From NCBI GenBank assembly GCA_002441445.1, contig DJWC01000057.1, positions 192 to 27,236 on the forward strand: 27,045 nucleotides of DNA, in the 5' to 3' direction. Made by a program: the position numbers and the translations under genes. Every line of letters begins with the position of its first letter. Position 1 is the stretch's first letter. This document shows, piece by piece, positions 13,653 through 20,947 of the stretch. This DNA comes from Pusillimonas sp. UBA6240 (GTDB taxonomy: Bacteria; Pseudomonadota; Gammaproteobacteria; Burkholderiales; Burkholderiaceae_B). The notes under the pieces are model-generated. The model had not been told where the DNA came from. It searched no databases and saw nothing but the letters and a program-made list of their open reading frames with translations.

Positions 13653-14633
13653 TCACTGTGGCTGCATGCCGGCATTCTGAATGCTTTGCTTCCAGACTTC
13701 CGATTGCTCCGCCAAGAATGCTTTGAATTCTTTGGTGGTCGTCGGCTTGACCACCGAACTGGTGCCTTCTTCGAGCTTCTTGCGTGTCTGCGGATCGTCC
13801 AATGCTTTACGAAGCGCAGAATTCAGCCGCTCGACGATTCCGTCCGGTGTTCCTGCGGGGGCCATCATGCCGAGCCAGGCATAAAGACCGAATGCCTCCA
13901 GCCCAGGGGTCGCGCTGACGGGCGGCACGTCGGGAAAAATGGCCAGGCGTTCATCCGATGTCGTACCCAATGCCCGAAGGCGTCCCCCATCGATGAATGA
14001 ACGCGATGCCGCAAAATCCACAAACCCGAAATCGACCTGGCCGTTCACCATATCGGTAAAGAGCTGCGGCGTTGTCTTGTAAGGAACGGCCGCCGCCTCG
14101 ATGGCTGCCATATGCACCAGCATGCCTGCTGAAACCTGGCCGCCCGTATTGCCATAGCCGTAGGTGAGCTTGCCGGGATGCGCCTTAGCGTAATTGATCA
14201 GATCGGCGGCCGTCTGGAACGGCGAGTCTTTCCTGACCAGAAACGCAAGCGGGTTGATGGTCATTCTGCCGATAGGCGCGAAATCTTTGACCGGATCGTA
14301 GCGCAGGGATTTGAATAAATAAGGATTGCCCGAATGGGTGGAGTTGGTCGCCACCAGCAGCGTGTAGCCATCGGCCGGCGCTTTGGCCACGAATTCCGTC
14401 CCGATCTGGCCGCTCGCGCCAGCCTTGTTGAGGACGACTATGTTCGTGTCGAGATCTTTGGCCATCTCTTCGGCGATGATTCGAGTGATCACATCCGTGC
14501 CACTGCCAGGGCCAAAGGGCACAACGATCGATATCGGCTTGTTGGGTTCGGGATAAGTCTGCTGCGCCGTGGCATGGGCGGCGAACGCCGTTGCGGTCGA
14601 CAGCAAGAGCGTGGCCAGGGTTTTGATATTCAT
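13653..14633 (-). CDS. Bug-family periplasmic carboxylate receptor
   Basis: A 326-residue Bug protein and first gene of the operon. The signal peptide covers about residues 1-23 (MNIKTLATLLLSTATAFA, cleavage near ATA-QQ). The mature part begins with TYPEPNKPISIVVPFGPGSGTDVITR and contains KAPADGYTLLVAT, HPGKLTYGYGNTG and AVPYKTTPQLFTDM, all standard family motifs. The ATG at 14633 has a GGAG site 5 bases away. No TctA/TctB membrane proteins are encoded here, so it must use components from elsewhere or act as a sensor. Its leading position suggests it binds the acid that the CoA-transferase then activates. Ligand unknown. Confidence 0.92.
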   Translation of the reverse strand: MNIKTLATLLLSTATAFAAHATAQQTYPEPNKPISIVVPFGPGSGTDVITRIIAEEMAKDLDTNIVVLNKAGASGQIGTEFVAKAPADGYTLLVATNSTHSGNPYLFKSLRYDPVKDFAPIGRMTINPLAFLVRKDSPFQTAADLINYAKAHPGKLTYGYGNTGGQVSAGMLVHMAAIEAAAVPYKTTPQLFTDMVNGQVDFGFVDFAASRSFIDGGRLRALGTTSDERLAIFPDVPPVSATPGLEAFGLYAWLGMMAPAGTPDGIVERLNSALRKALDDPQTRKKLEEGTSSVVKPTTTKEFKAFLAEQSEVWKQSIQNAGMQPQ

Positions 14634-14752
14634 ATTGTCTCCAACATCAGTAATGATCGCCGCCCCGAGGGCGGACTGCGTAACCGTTCGAGAGTGTACG
14701 CACCCGGTTCCTAGTAGTAAAATTAAATATAAATCTTAATTAAGTAAAAAAA
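14634..14752. promoter_or_regulatory. Divergent control region of the LysR regulator and the CoA operon
   Basis: The 119 bases separate two start codons pointing away from each other. The half next to lysR (about 14711-14752) is almost pure A/T in an otherwise GC-rich region. It contains the palindrome CTTAATTAAG (14735-14744) and an inverted repeat AATTAA-N9-TTAATT (14721-14726 and 14736-14741), plausible LysR-type sites. TATAAA at 14728-14733 could be the lysR -10. On the operon side CCGCCC-CGA-GGGCGG (14660-14674) would form a tight hairpin in the bug leader. Exact promoters are not certain. Confidence 0.5.
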
Positions 14753-15688
14753 ATGATTAATTTAACGGTGAAAAGCCTGGAAGCGTTTTGCGCTTTACAG
14801 GAGTGCCGTCAATTCACTGCCGCCGCCAAGCGCTGCAATGTGACTCAATCCGCGTTCAGCCAAATCATCGCGCGGCTTGAATCGCAAGTCGGCATGCGGC
14901 TGTTTGACCGCGATACCCGGTCGGTACGCCTGACCGCGGAAGGAGAGCTGTTTGCGGGTAAAGCGCGCGATATTCTGGCCCATATCGGCCGTGCGATAAC
15001 CGACATGCAGGACTACGCCAATAAGCGGTATGGGCGTTTGTCATTGGCCGTCGTACCTTCGCTGGCAGGTGTCTGGCTGCCCGCCTTGATTGAACAGTAC
15101 CGGGAAAACTATCCGGGTATCACCCTGGAACTGTACGACACTTATTCCGAACGTTGCTTGCAATTATTGCGTGAATCGAAGGTCGATATCGCGGTAACCG
15201 CGCAGCCGGGCAACAACGGAGAGTGCGTAACGGAAACCCTTGCGGAAGAGCTCTTCTATCTGGTCTGTTCCAAACGGCATGCACCCAAGAACCGCGCTCC
15301 GCTTGCATTGGCGGACTTGAGGGGGGTGCCGGTCATACATCTGGTGCACACGGAAAACATACGCGCCATCTCCGCAGGGGAAACCCACCAGCTGAGGCCA
15401 TTGCTGCGCCTGGCCGGCATACAAGAGGTCGGCATCGAAGTCGAACACGCAGCGACGCTCGCCGGACTGGTGGCGCAAGGCTTGGGCGGCAGTGTGGTGC
15501 CTCATGCCATGTTGAACTATTTCAAGCATGCTGCCATTCTCCGCCTGCCGATTGCGCGCAACGCAATGCGCCGGCCGATTTTTCTTGTGCGCCGCCAATG
15601 GGATAGCCTGCCGCCCGCGGCAACCGCTTTTCTGGAAATGGTGCGCCGGCAGCCTCCAGGGCAACGGAAGCGGGGCCGGGCTGCTTGA
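14753..15688 (+). CDS. LysR-family transcriptional regulator
   Basis: A 311-residue LysR-type regulator. The N-terminal helix-turn-helix is clear (SLEAFCALQECRQFTAAAKRCNVTQSAFSQIIARLESQVGMRLFDRDTRSVRLTAEG split over about residues 8-65), followed by a linker helix. The LysR substrate domain follows, with GRLSLAVVPSLAGVWLP and KVDIAVTAQPG, ending in VAQGLGGSVVPHAM. It is divergent from the six-gene CoA operon, the classical arrangement for a LysR activator of a catabolic operon responding to the substrate or an intermediate. The ATG at 14753 follows an A-rich stretch with no strong ribosome-binding site. It ends 58 bases from the convergent DUF423 gene. Confidence 0.93.
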   Translation: MINLTVKSLEAFCALQECRQFTAAAKRCNVTQSAFSQIIARLESQVGMRLFDRDTRSVRLTAEGELFAGKARDILAHIGRAITDMQDYANKRYGRLSLAVVPSLAGVWLPALIEQYRENYPGITLELYDTYSERCLQLLRESKVDIAVTAQPGNNGECVTETLAEELFYLVCSKRHAPKNRAPLALADLRGVPVIHLVHTENIRAISAGETHQLRPLLRLAGIQEVGIEVEHAATLAGLVAQGLGGSVVPHAMLNYFKHAAILRLPIARNAMRRPIFLVRRQWDSLPPAATAFLEMVRRQPPGQRKRGRAA

Positions 15689-15746
15689 CGCCCATGCCGC
15701 CTGGGCTAGGGATGCTATCGAGGTCGCCGCGCCCGGCGGCTGCCGA

Positions 15747-16124
15747 CTACTTGCTGCAGCGCCAGGCGGCGACGGCGACCATGGCCCAGGCGATGATGAA
15801 GGCCATGCCGCCCAGGGGTGTGATGGCTCCCAGCCATTTGGCGCCGGAAAGCACCAGCGCGTACAGGCTGACGCTGAAGATCAGGACGCCGGCGAGCATG
15901 ACCGCGCCTGCGCGCTTGAACAAGGGCGTGGAGTAGTGGGCGGCGAGCAGGGCGGTCAGCAGCAGGCCCAGGCCATGCACCAGTTGGTACAGCACGGCCG
16001 TCTGCCAGACCGCCAGCATGTCGGGCTGGATGAAACGCTTCAAGCCATGGGCGCCGAAAGCGCCTGCGCCCACCCCTATCATCAGCAATACCGCCCCCGC
16101 GGCGGCGAGTTTGCGCTCATCCAC
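15747..16124 (-). CDS. DUF423 family small membrane protein
   Basis: A 125-residue integral membrane protein of the DUF423 (YwdK/YgdD-like) family, function unknown. The motif GAGAFGAHGLKRFIQPDMLAVWQTAVLYQLVHGLGLLL is diagnostic (read in two parts: GAFGAHGL and WQTAVLYQLVHGL). Four hydrophobic helices are visible. The start is taken as the GTG at 16124, sharing its G with the TAG stop of the upstream acyl-CoA dehydrogenase gene; GGAG lies 7 bases before it. This gives the usual family length. The frame stays open further upstream, but that part is a shadow of the dehydrogenase gene. Coupled translation with the dehydrogenase is likely; a functional link is not known. Confidence 0.88.
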   Translation of the reverse strand: MDERKLAAAGAVLLMIGVGAGAFGAHGLKRFIQPDMLAVWQTAVLYQLVHGLGLLLTALLAAHYSTPLFKRAGAVMLAGVLIFSVSLYALVLSGAKWLGAITPLGGMAFIIAWAMVAVAAWRCSK

Positions 16125-17281
16125 TATTCTGCTCCGCTGCCGCGGGTCAGGCCCCGCGCTATGATGATCTGCTGGATCTGCGACGTTCCCTCGTAGAGCC
16201 GGAACAGCCGCACATCGCGGTAAAAACGCTCTACCGCATACTCGCTGACATAGCCAGCGCCGCCGTGTATCTGCACGGCCCGATCCGCGACCCGCCCGCA
16301 CATCTCCGTGGCGAAGTACTTGGCGCAGGACGCTTCGATGGACACATCGCCGCCTTCGTCCCGTTTGCGCGCGGCGTCCAGCACCATGCATTCGCCGGCG
16401 TACAGTTCCGTCTTGGAGTCGGCCAGCATGGCTTGCACCAGCTGGAACTCGCTGATGGCCTGCCCGAACTGCTTGCGCGCCGTGGCGTATTCCAGTGCGT
16501 CGCGCAGCATGCGCTTGGCCGCGCCCACGGCGACCGCCGCTATGTGCAGGCGGCCCTTGTCCAGCACTTTCATGGCGGTTTTGAACCCCATGCCTTCGCG
16601 GCCGCCGATCAGATTGGCCGCCGGGACCTTGCAGTCCTCGAAAATGACATCGCAGGTGTGCGCGCCGCGCTGGCCCATTTTCTTGTCCACCTTGCCCAGC
16701 GACAGCCCCGGCGTGCCGGCCTCGACGATAAAGGCGGAAATGCCCGCGCCGCCCTTGATCGCGGGATCGGTGCGCGCCATGACGGTGAATACGCCGGCTT
16801 CGGGCGCATTGGTGATGAAGCGCTTGGTGCCGTTCAGGACATAATGGTCGCCGTCGCGCCTGGCGCTGGTCTTGAGGGAGGCGGCGTCCGAGCCCGCGTC
16901 CGGCTCGGTCAGCGCGAAGGAACCGATGAGCTCGCCGCTGGCAAGGCGCGGCAAGTAGGCTTGTTTTTGCGCCTCGGTGCCATCCAGGTAGATGCCCATG
17001 GCGCCTATGCCGTTATTGGTGCCGATCAGGGAACGGAAGGCGGGCGATGCCTGGCCGAGTTCGAAGGCGATGCGCACCTCCTCTTCCATGGTGACGCCCA
17101 GGCCGCCGTATTCTTCCGGCAATGACATGCCGAACAACCCCAGCTCTTTCATCTGGGCCACGACATCCTCGGGGATGCGGTCTGTTTCCGCGACTTCTTC
17201 TTCGCGCGGGATGAGCGCTTCCCGCACGAAGCGCCGGACGCTTTCTTCCAGCAGCGACTGGATTTCAGGATCTCGAATCAT
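16124..17281 (-). CDS. Acyl-CoA dehydrogenase (short/medium-chain type)
   Basis: A 385-residue acyl-CoA dehydrogenase with all classical motifs: FALTEPDAGSDAASLKTSA, VLNGTKRFITNA, QIHGGAGYVSEYAVERFYRD and RLYEGTSQIQQIIIA. Glu364 in YEGT is the catalytic base of short- and medium-chain enzymes. It desaturates an acyl-CoA at C2-C3 with FAD, passing electrons to ETF. The ATG at 17281 (MIRDPEIQSLLEESVRRF) gives the family length. Its stop overlaps the GTG start of the DUF423 gene. It is divergent from the CorA-like gene with only a 12-base gap if the GTG start of that gene is real. The chain-length specificity cannot be told. Confidence 0.95.
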   Translation of the reverse strand: MIRDPEIQSLLEESVRRFVREALIPREEEVAETDRIPEDVVAQMKELGLFGMSLPEEYGGLGVTMEEEVRIAFELGQASPAFRSLIGTNNGIGAMGIYLDGTEAQKQAYLPRLASGELIGSFALTEPDAGSDAASLKTSARRDGDHYVLNGTKRFITNAPEAGVFTVMARTDPAIKGGAGISAFIVEAGTPGLSLGKVDKKMGQRGAHTCDVIFEDCKVPAANLIGGREGMGFKTAMKVLDKGRLHIAAVAVGAAKRMLRDALEYATARKQFGQAISEFQLVQAMLADSKTELYAGECMVLDAARKRDEGGDVSIEASCAKYFATEMCGRVADRAVQIHGGAGYVSEYAVERFYRDVRLFRLYEGTSQIQQIIIARGLTRGSGAE

Positions 17282-17293
17282 TGGGGGCTCTCT

Positions 17294-18481
17294 GTGAATG
17301 GGGCGGCCGGGCCGGACGACGGGCCATGGTTTCCACCCTCTATGTTTCCACCCCTCTACTTTAGCAGCCTGGATGATATGATGGATTCACATCTGCTTCA
17401 CGGCCTGGCAAGGGCTATATACAAGGATGCGGCGCATATGGGCGGCAACGGCACCGGCGAGGACATGGGTACAGGCGCTTCCGGCGACCCGGATGCCGGC
17501 GCGCTTTTTCAGCAGGCGGCGGTGGCCTCGGTATGGTACCGGCAAGGCCGGCCGCCGCGGGAAGTCGCTTTTCAGGACATACCCCGCATTCTGGCGGAGC
17601 GGCAGGGCTTGCTGTGGGTGGGGCTGAAGGAACCCGCTCCCGAATTGCTGCAAAGGCTGGGCGCCGATCTGGGACTGTCGCAGCGCGCCATAGAGGAAAT
17701 CATCGCTCCGCACCGCCGGCCCAAGATAGTCGAGTTCGAGCAGTTGACGCTGGTCGTGGCCATCACCGTCGAGGTCGACAATCTGAAGCCCATGTTCGGC
17801 GACACGCAGATTCTGATCGGCAAGGGCTATCTGCTGACCATAAGGCGCGGCGCGACATCGACGCATCGCGAGCTGCGGGCCTTGCTGGAAAGTTCGCCCG
17901 AATTTCTGGGGCGGGGCAGCGACTATGTGGCTTCGGCCTTGCTGGATTTGCTGGTGGACCGCTATGTGGCCGCCTTGACCAAGCTGGAGGCGATCGTCGA
18001 AGGCGTGGAGCAGCACCTTCTGCTGCGCGGCTTCCGCGAAAGCGACATCAGGCGCCTCTACCGGCAGCGGCGCGACCTGCTGCGCATCCATACGGCCATC
18101 GCGCCTATGGTGGAAATCTGCCGGCGCCTGTCGCGGGTGGACATGCGCAATATCGATGCGGACAGCCGCGGCTATTTCGGCGAGGTCGCCGATCGCGTGC
18201 AGCGGGTGGTCGAATTCACCAGCAGCCTGCGCGAGGCGCTGGCTTTTGCCTTCGAAGCCAGTCTGATGATAGGGCAGTCGCAACAGACGGACACGACGCG
18301 CAAGCTGGCCGCCTGGGCGGCCATACTGGCGGTGCCGACCGCAGTGGCCGGCATTTACGGCATGAACTTTGCGCACATGCCGGAACTCGAATGGGTCTAC
18401 GGCTATCCCGCCGTTCTGGGCGTCACTTTCACCATTTGCGCAGTGCTGTACCGCAAGTTCAAGAAAGCGGGGTGGCTTTAG
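17294..18481 (+). CDS. corA: CorA-family magnesium/cobalt transporter
   Basis: A CorA-type inner-membrane divalent cation channel. The long N-terminal cytoplasmic domain contains WVGLKEP, LSQRAIEEIIAPHRRPKIVEFEQLTLVV and a helical stalk. Two C-terminal membrane helices follow, with the signature YGMNFAHMPELEW (Gly356-Met357-Asn358 from this start) between them and a basic RKFKKAGWL tail. The start is uncertain: GTG 17294 has GGGGG at 17283-17287, while ATGs at 17378 and 17381 (MMDSHLLHGLARAIY) give a shorter and perhaps more natural protein. The first 70 or so residues, rich in Gly, Asp and Met, are not recognisable CorA sequence. Function is secure at family level. Confidence 0.88.
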   Translation: MNGAAGPDDGPWFPPSMFPPLYFSSLDDMMDSHLLHGLARAIYKDAAHMGGNGTGEDMGTGASGDPDAGALFQQAAVASVWYRQGRPPREVAFQDIPRILAERQGLLWVGLKEPAPELLQRLGADLGLSQRAIEEIIAPHRRPKIVEFEQLTLVVAITVEVDNLKPMFGDTQILIGKGYLLTIRRGATSTHRELRALLESSPEFLGRGSDYVASALLDLLVDRYVAALTKLEAIVEGVEQHLLLRGFRESDIRRLYRQRRDLLRIHTAIAPMVEICRRLSRVDMRNIDADSRGYFGEVADRVQRVVEFTSSLREALAFAFEASLMIGQSQQTDTTRKLAAWAAILAVPTAVAGIYGMNFAHMPELEWVYGYPAVLGVTFTICAVLYRKFKKAGWL

Positions 18482-18513
18482 GAAGGCGGCGGCAAAGAAC
18501 ATCCCTTTGGGGC

Positions 18514-18529
18514 GCCGCCCTGCGGCGGC
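18514..18529 (+). other. GC-rich hairpin just before the aidB ribosome-binding site
   Basis: GCCGCC-CTGC-GGCGGC forms a 6-bp stem with a 4-base loop, ending 4 bases before the GAGG (18534-18537) that serves the ATG at 18544. There is no T-run, so it is not an intrinsic terminator. It could affect translation of the following gene, or be chance in GC-rich DNA. Confidence 0.3.
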
Positions 18530-18543
18530 AAGCGAGGTGCATC

Positions 18544-20178
18544 ATGAACTGGGCTACGCATGAAGTTGTCAACCAGGTTACGCCGCTGGGCGATTACAAC
18601 CTGTACACCACGGATATCGCTTTGCGGGAAGGGGTCGCCAGGGAAGGCGCGCAAGCGCACGCGGCCGCGCTGGAGCATTACGGCCAGCGCCTGGGGCTGC
18701 GGGAAACTTTTGCGCTGGCCCGCCAGGCCAACCGCTGCAAGCCGGAACTCATTACCTACGATGGGCAGGGCCATCGTGTGGACCGGGTGCAGTTCCACCC
18801 GTCCTGGCATCGCCTGATGCGCATGGCCTTTCTGCAAGGCATGCACAGCGGCGCCTGGTCTGCGCCGGGGCCGGGCGCGCACGTGGCGCGCGCCGCCGCC
18901 TACTTGATGCACGGCCAGGTCGAGGCCGGCACGCTGTGTCCCACGACCATGACCTCGGCGGCCATTCCCGTCCTGCAGCGCGAGCCATGGTTCGATTCTG
19001 TCGCTTCACGCCTGTATTCGACGCAGTACGACGAGCGCGACCTGCCTTTGGCGGACAAAACCTCCATGATGGTGGGCATGGGGATGACGGAAAAGCAGGG
19101 CGGATCGGATTTGCGCAGCAACACCACGCGCGCCGAACCCATCGGCCAGGGCGGGCGCGGCGCCCCGTACCGGCTGCTGGGCCATAAATGGTTCTTCTCT
19201 TCGCCCACCTCCGATGCGCATCTGGTCCTGGCCAGGCATGGCGACGCCTATTCCTGCTTCTACGTGCCGCGCTGGCTGGACGACGGCAGCCGGAACGGCG
19301 TGCGCATAGAGCGCCTGAAAGACAAACTGGGCAATTGCTCCAATGCCAGCGCCGAAGTGGAATTCCAGGACGCCGTGGGCGTGCTGGTGGGTGAAGAGGG
19401 CCGCGGCATCGCCACCCTGGTGGAGATGGCGGCTTACACGCGTCTGGATTGCGTGCTGGGCAGCGCCGCGCTGCAAAGGCAAGCCGTGGTCCAGGCCTTG
19501 CACCATGCGCGCCACCGCGTCGCCTTCGGGCAGCCGCTGATCCAGCAGCCCTTGATGCAGACCGTGCTGATGGACCTGGCGCTGGAAAGCGAGGCCGCCA
19601 CGCAGCTGGCCCTGCGGCTGGCGCGCTCCTTCGACGCGGAGTCGGACGAGGATCTCGCCTATCGGCGCATCGTCGTGCCGGCGGCGAAGTTCTGGGTCTG
19701 CAAGCGCGGCATCGAATTGGGCGCCGAATGCATGGAAGTCCTGGGCGGCAACGGCTATGTCGAAGACGGCCCCATGGCCCGGCTATATCGCGAAGCGCCG
19801 GTCAATTCCATCTGGGAAGGCTCCGGCAATATCATGTGCCTGGATGTGCTGCGCGCTTTGAAGCGCCATCCCGATCTGGCGGCCGCCCTGTATGGCGGGC
19901 TGGAGCGCGGCGCGCAGGACGAACCCTTGCTGAAGGCGAGGACGCAGCGGCTGCTGGGCCTGCTGTCTTCGGCGCAGGCCGACCTGGAAGCGGCGGCGCG
20001 CTATGTGGCGCAGGAACTGATATTGCTCATCCAGGCCGCCCTGCTGCGCCGGCATGCGCCCCAGACCCTGGCCGATGCGTTCCTGCGCAGCCGCCTGGGC
20101 GAAGGCGGCCGGGTGTTCGGCGCGGCGCCGTCTCCAATGGCCCTGCACAGCGTGCTGGACCGCGCATGGCCGCAATAG
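18544..20178 (+). CDS. aidB: AidB-like acyl-CoA dehydrogenase homologue
   Basis: A 544-residue AidB-type flavoprotein (E. coli AidB has 541). The N-terminus THEVVNQVTPLGDYNLYTTD is characteristic of AidB, and PTTMTSAAIPVLQ, GMTEKQGGSDLRSNTT, LLGHKWFFSSPTSDAHLVLA and LGGNGYVEDGPMARLYREAPVNSIWEGSGNI (quoted in parts) follow. The active-site Glu is residue 425 in IWEGSGNI, the same number as in E. coli. AidB binds DNA through its C-terminal domain and is part of the adaptive response to alkylation; its true substrate is uncertain. The ATG at 18544 with GAGG at 18534-18537 fixes the start; the frame is open further upstream but only as a shadow of corA. No ada or alk genes are adjacent. Confidence 0.88.
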   Translation: MNWATHEVVNQVTPLGDYNLYTTDIALREGVAREGAQAHAAALEHYGQRLGLRETFALARQANRCKPELITYDGQGHRVDRVQFHPSWHRLMRMAFLQGMHSGAWSAPGPGAHVARAAAYLMHGQVEAGTLCPTTMTSAAIPVLQREPWFDSVASRLYSTQYDERDLPLADKTSMMVGMGMTEKQGGSDLRSNTTRAEPIGQGGRGAPYRLLGHKWFFSSPTSDAHLVLARHGDAYSCFYVPRWLDDGSRNGVRIERLKDKLGNCSNASAEVEFQDAVGVLVGEEGRGIATLVEMAAYTRLDCVLGSAALQRQAVVQALHHARHRVAFGQPLIQQPLMQTVLMDLALESEAATQLALRLARSFDAESDEDLAYRRIVVPAAKFWVCKRGIELGAECMEVLGGNGYVEDGPMARLYREAPVNSIWEGSGNIMCLDVLRALKRHPDLAAALYGGLERGAQDEPLLKARTQRLLGLLSSAQADLEAAARYVAQELILLIQAALLRRHAPQTLADAFLRSRLGEGGRVFGAAPSPMALHSVLDRAWPQ

Positions 20179-20248
20179 CCGGTCGCGGCCCGGTTCGGGG
20201 GCGCTCTTGTTGGGGAATCAACCCATTATTATGGCGCCGCGCAGCCCC

Positions 20249-20254
20249 TATAAT
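20249..20254 (+). promoter_or_regulatory. Consensus -10 box upstream of the nuclease-like gene
   Basis: TATAAT in the 134-base gap after aidB. Seventeen bases upstream TTATTA (20226-20231) is a weak -35. Transcription would begin near 20261, about 50 bases before the first candidate start codon. The same promoter could serve the ABC operon downstream. Confidence 0.45.
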
Positions 20255-20312
20255 CGGTTCCACCCGGCTGCGATGAAGCGGCGGGGCGGGCTGGCATGCG
20301 AACCGGTGAAGG

Positions 20313-20936
20313 ATGAATAAAGTATTGGATTTTTTGGCGGGTAAAGTCGTCGAGGCCTTGATGGCGCGCCGGGCGGGCAAGCTGCTGCTGGCGGGGCTGG
20401 CGCTGGGGGCCGGTGTATTGGGCGCCGTGGCGTTCAGGCCGGATGCCGGCGCCCGGCCCGCCGCCGCGGCCGGGCAGTACGAGCTGGCCGGGCGGGTGGT
20501 GCGCGTGGCGGATGGCGATACGTTCAATGTATTGGTCCAGGGCCGGCAGCAGCGCGTGCGTCTGGCCAGCATCGATGCGCCGGAAGTTACCAAGGACAAG
20601 GAGCGGCCCGGCCAGCCGTTTGCGCAAGCTTCGCGGGATGCGCTGGCCAACTTGGTCGCCGGCAAGGAACTGACGATGATCTGCTATGAGAAGGATCGCT
20701 ACGAACGCAATATTTGCGACGTGCCGCTGGCCGGCGGCATGACGGCCAATCAGAAGCAGGTGGAAAGCGGCATGGCCTGGGCCAATATGGAAGGGCGGGG
20801 CAAGTTCATGCGCGATGCCCGGCTGCCGCCCTTGGAGCGGCAGGCCAGGCAGGCGGGGCGCGGCCTCTGGCGGCAGGCCGACCCCGTGCCGCCCTGGGTG
20901 TGGCGTTACCAATGCTGGCAGAAGCAACAGTGCTAG
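20313..20936 (+). CDS. Membrane-anchored staphylococcal-nuclease-like (SNase) protein
   Basis: A 207-residue protein with an N-terminal hydrophobic segment (about 22-41, LLLAGLALGAGVLGAVAF) and an SNase-fold domain from about 57 to 200. Nuclease residues are in place: Asp67/Asp69 in VADGDTF, Arg83 and Glu91 in VRLASIDAPEV with the same 8-residue spacing as Arg35/Glu43 of the S. aureus enzyme, and Arg132 in DRYERNIC as the Arg87 counterpart. GMAWANM and GRGLWRQADPVPPWVWR are also standard. It should act in the periplasm, anchored or secreted, as a Ca2+-dependent DNase/RNase. Start uncertain: the ATG at 20313 has GAAGG directly abutting it, while the ATG at 20361 (MARRAGKLLL) has GAGG at good distance. 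Confidence 0.82.
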   Translation: MNKVLDFLAGKVVEALMARRAGKLLLAGLALGAGVLGAVAFRPDAGARPAAAAGQYELAGRVVRVADGDTFNVLVQGRQQRVRLASIDAPEVTKDKERPGQPFAQASRDALANLVAGKELTMICYEKDRYERNICDVPLAGGMTANQKQVESGMAWANMEGRGKFMRDARLPPLERQARQAGRGLWRQADPVPPWVWRYQCWQKQQC

Positions 20937-20947
20937 GGCGCGCTTCC

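Noticed and set aside
15717..15745. GC-rich inverted repeat between lysR and the DUF423 gene as terminator
   Set aside because: A 5-bp stem without a T-run on either strand.
17533..20178. 881-residue version of the AidB-like gene
   Set aside because: The first 337 residues are an out-of-frame reading of corA; the ATG at 18544 with its own ribosome-binding site gives the AidB length.
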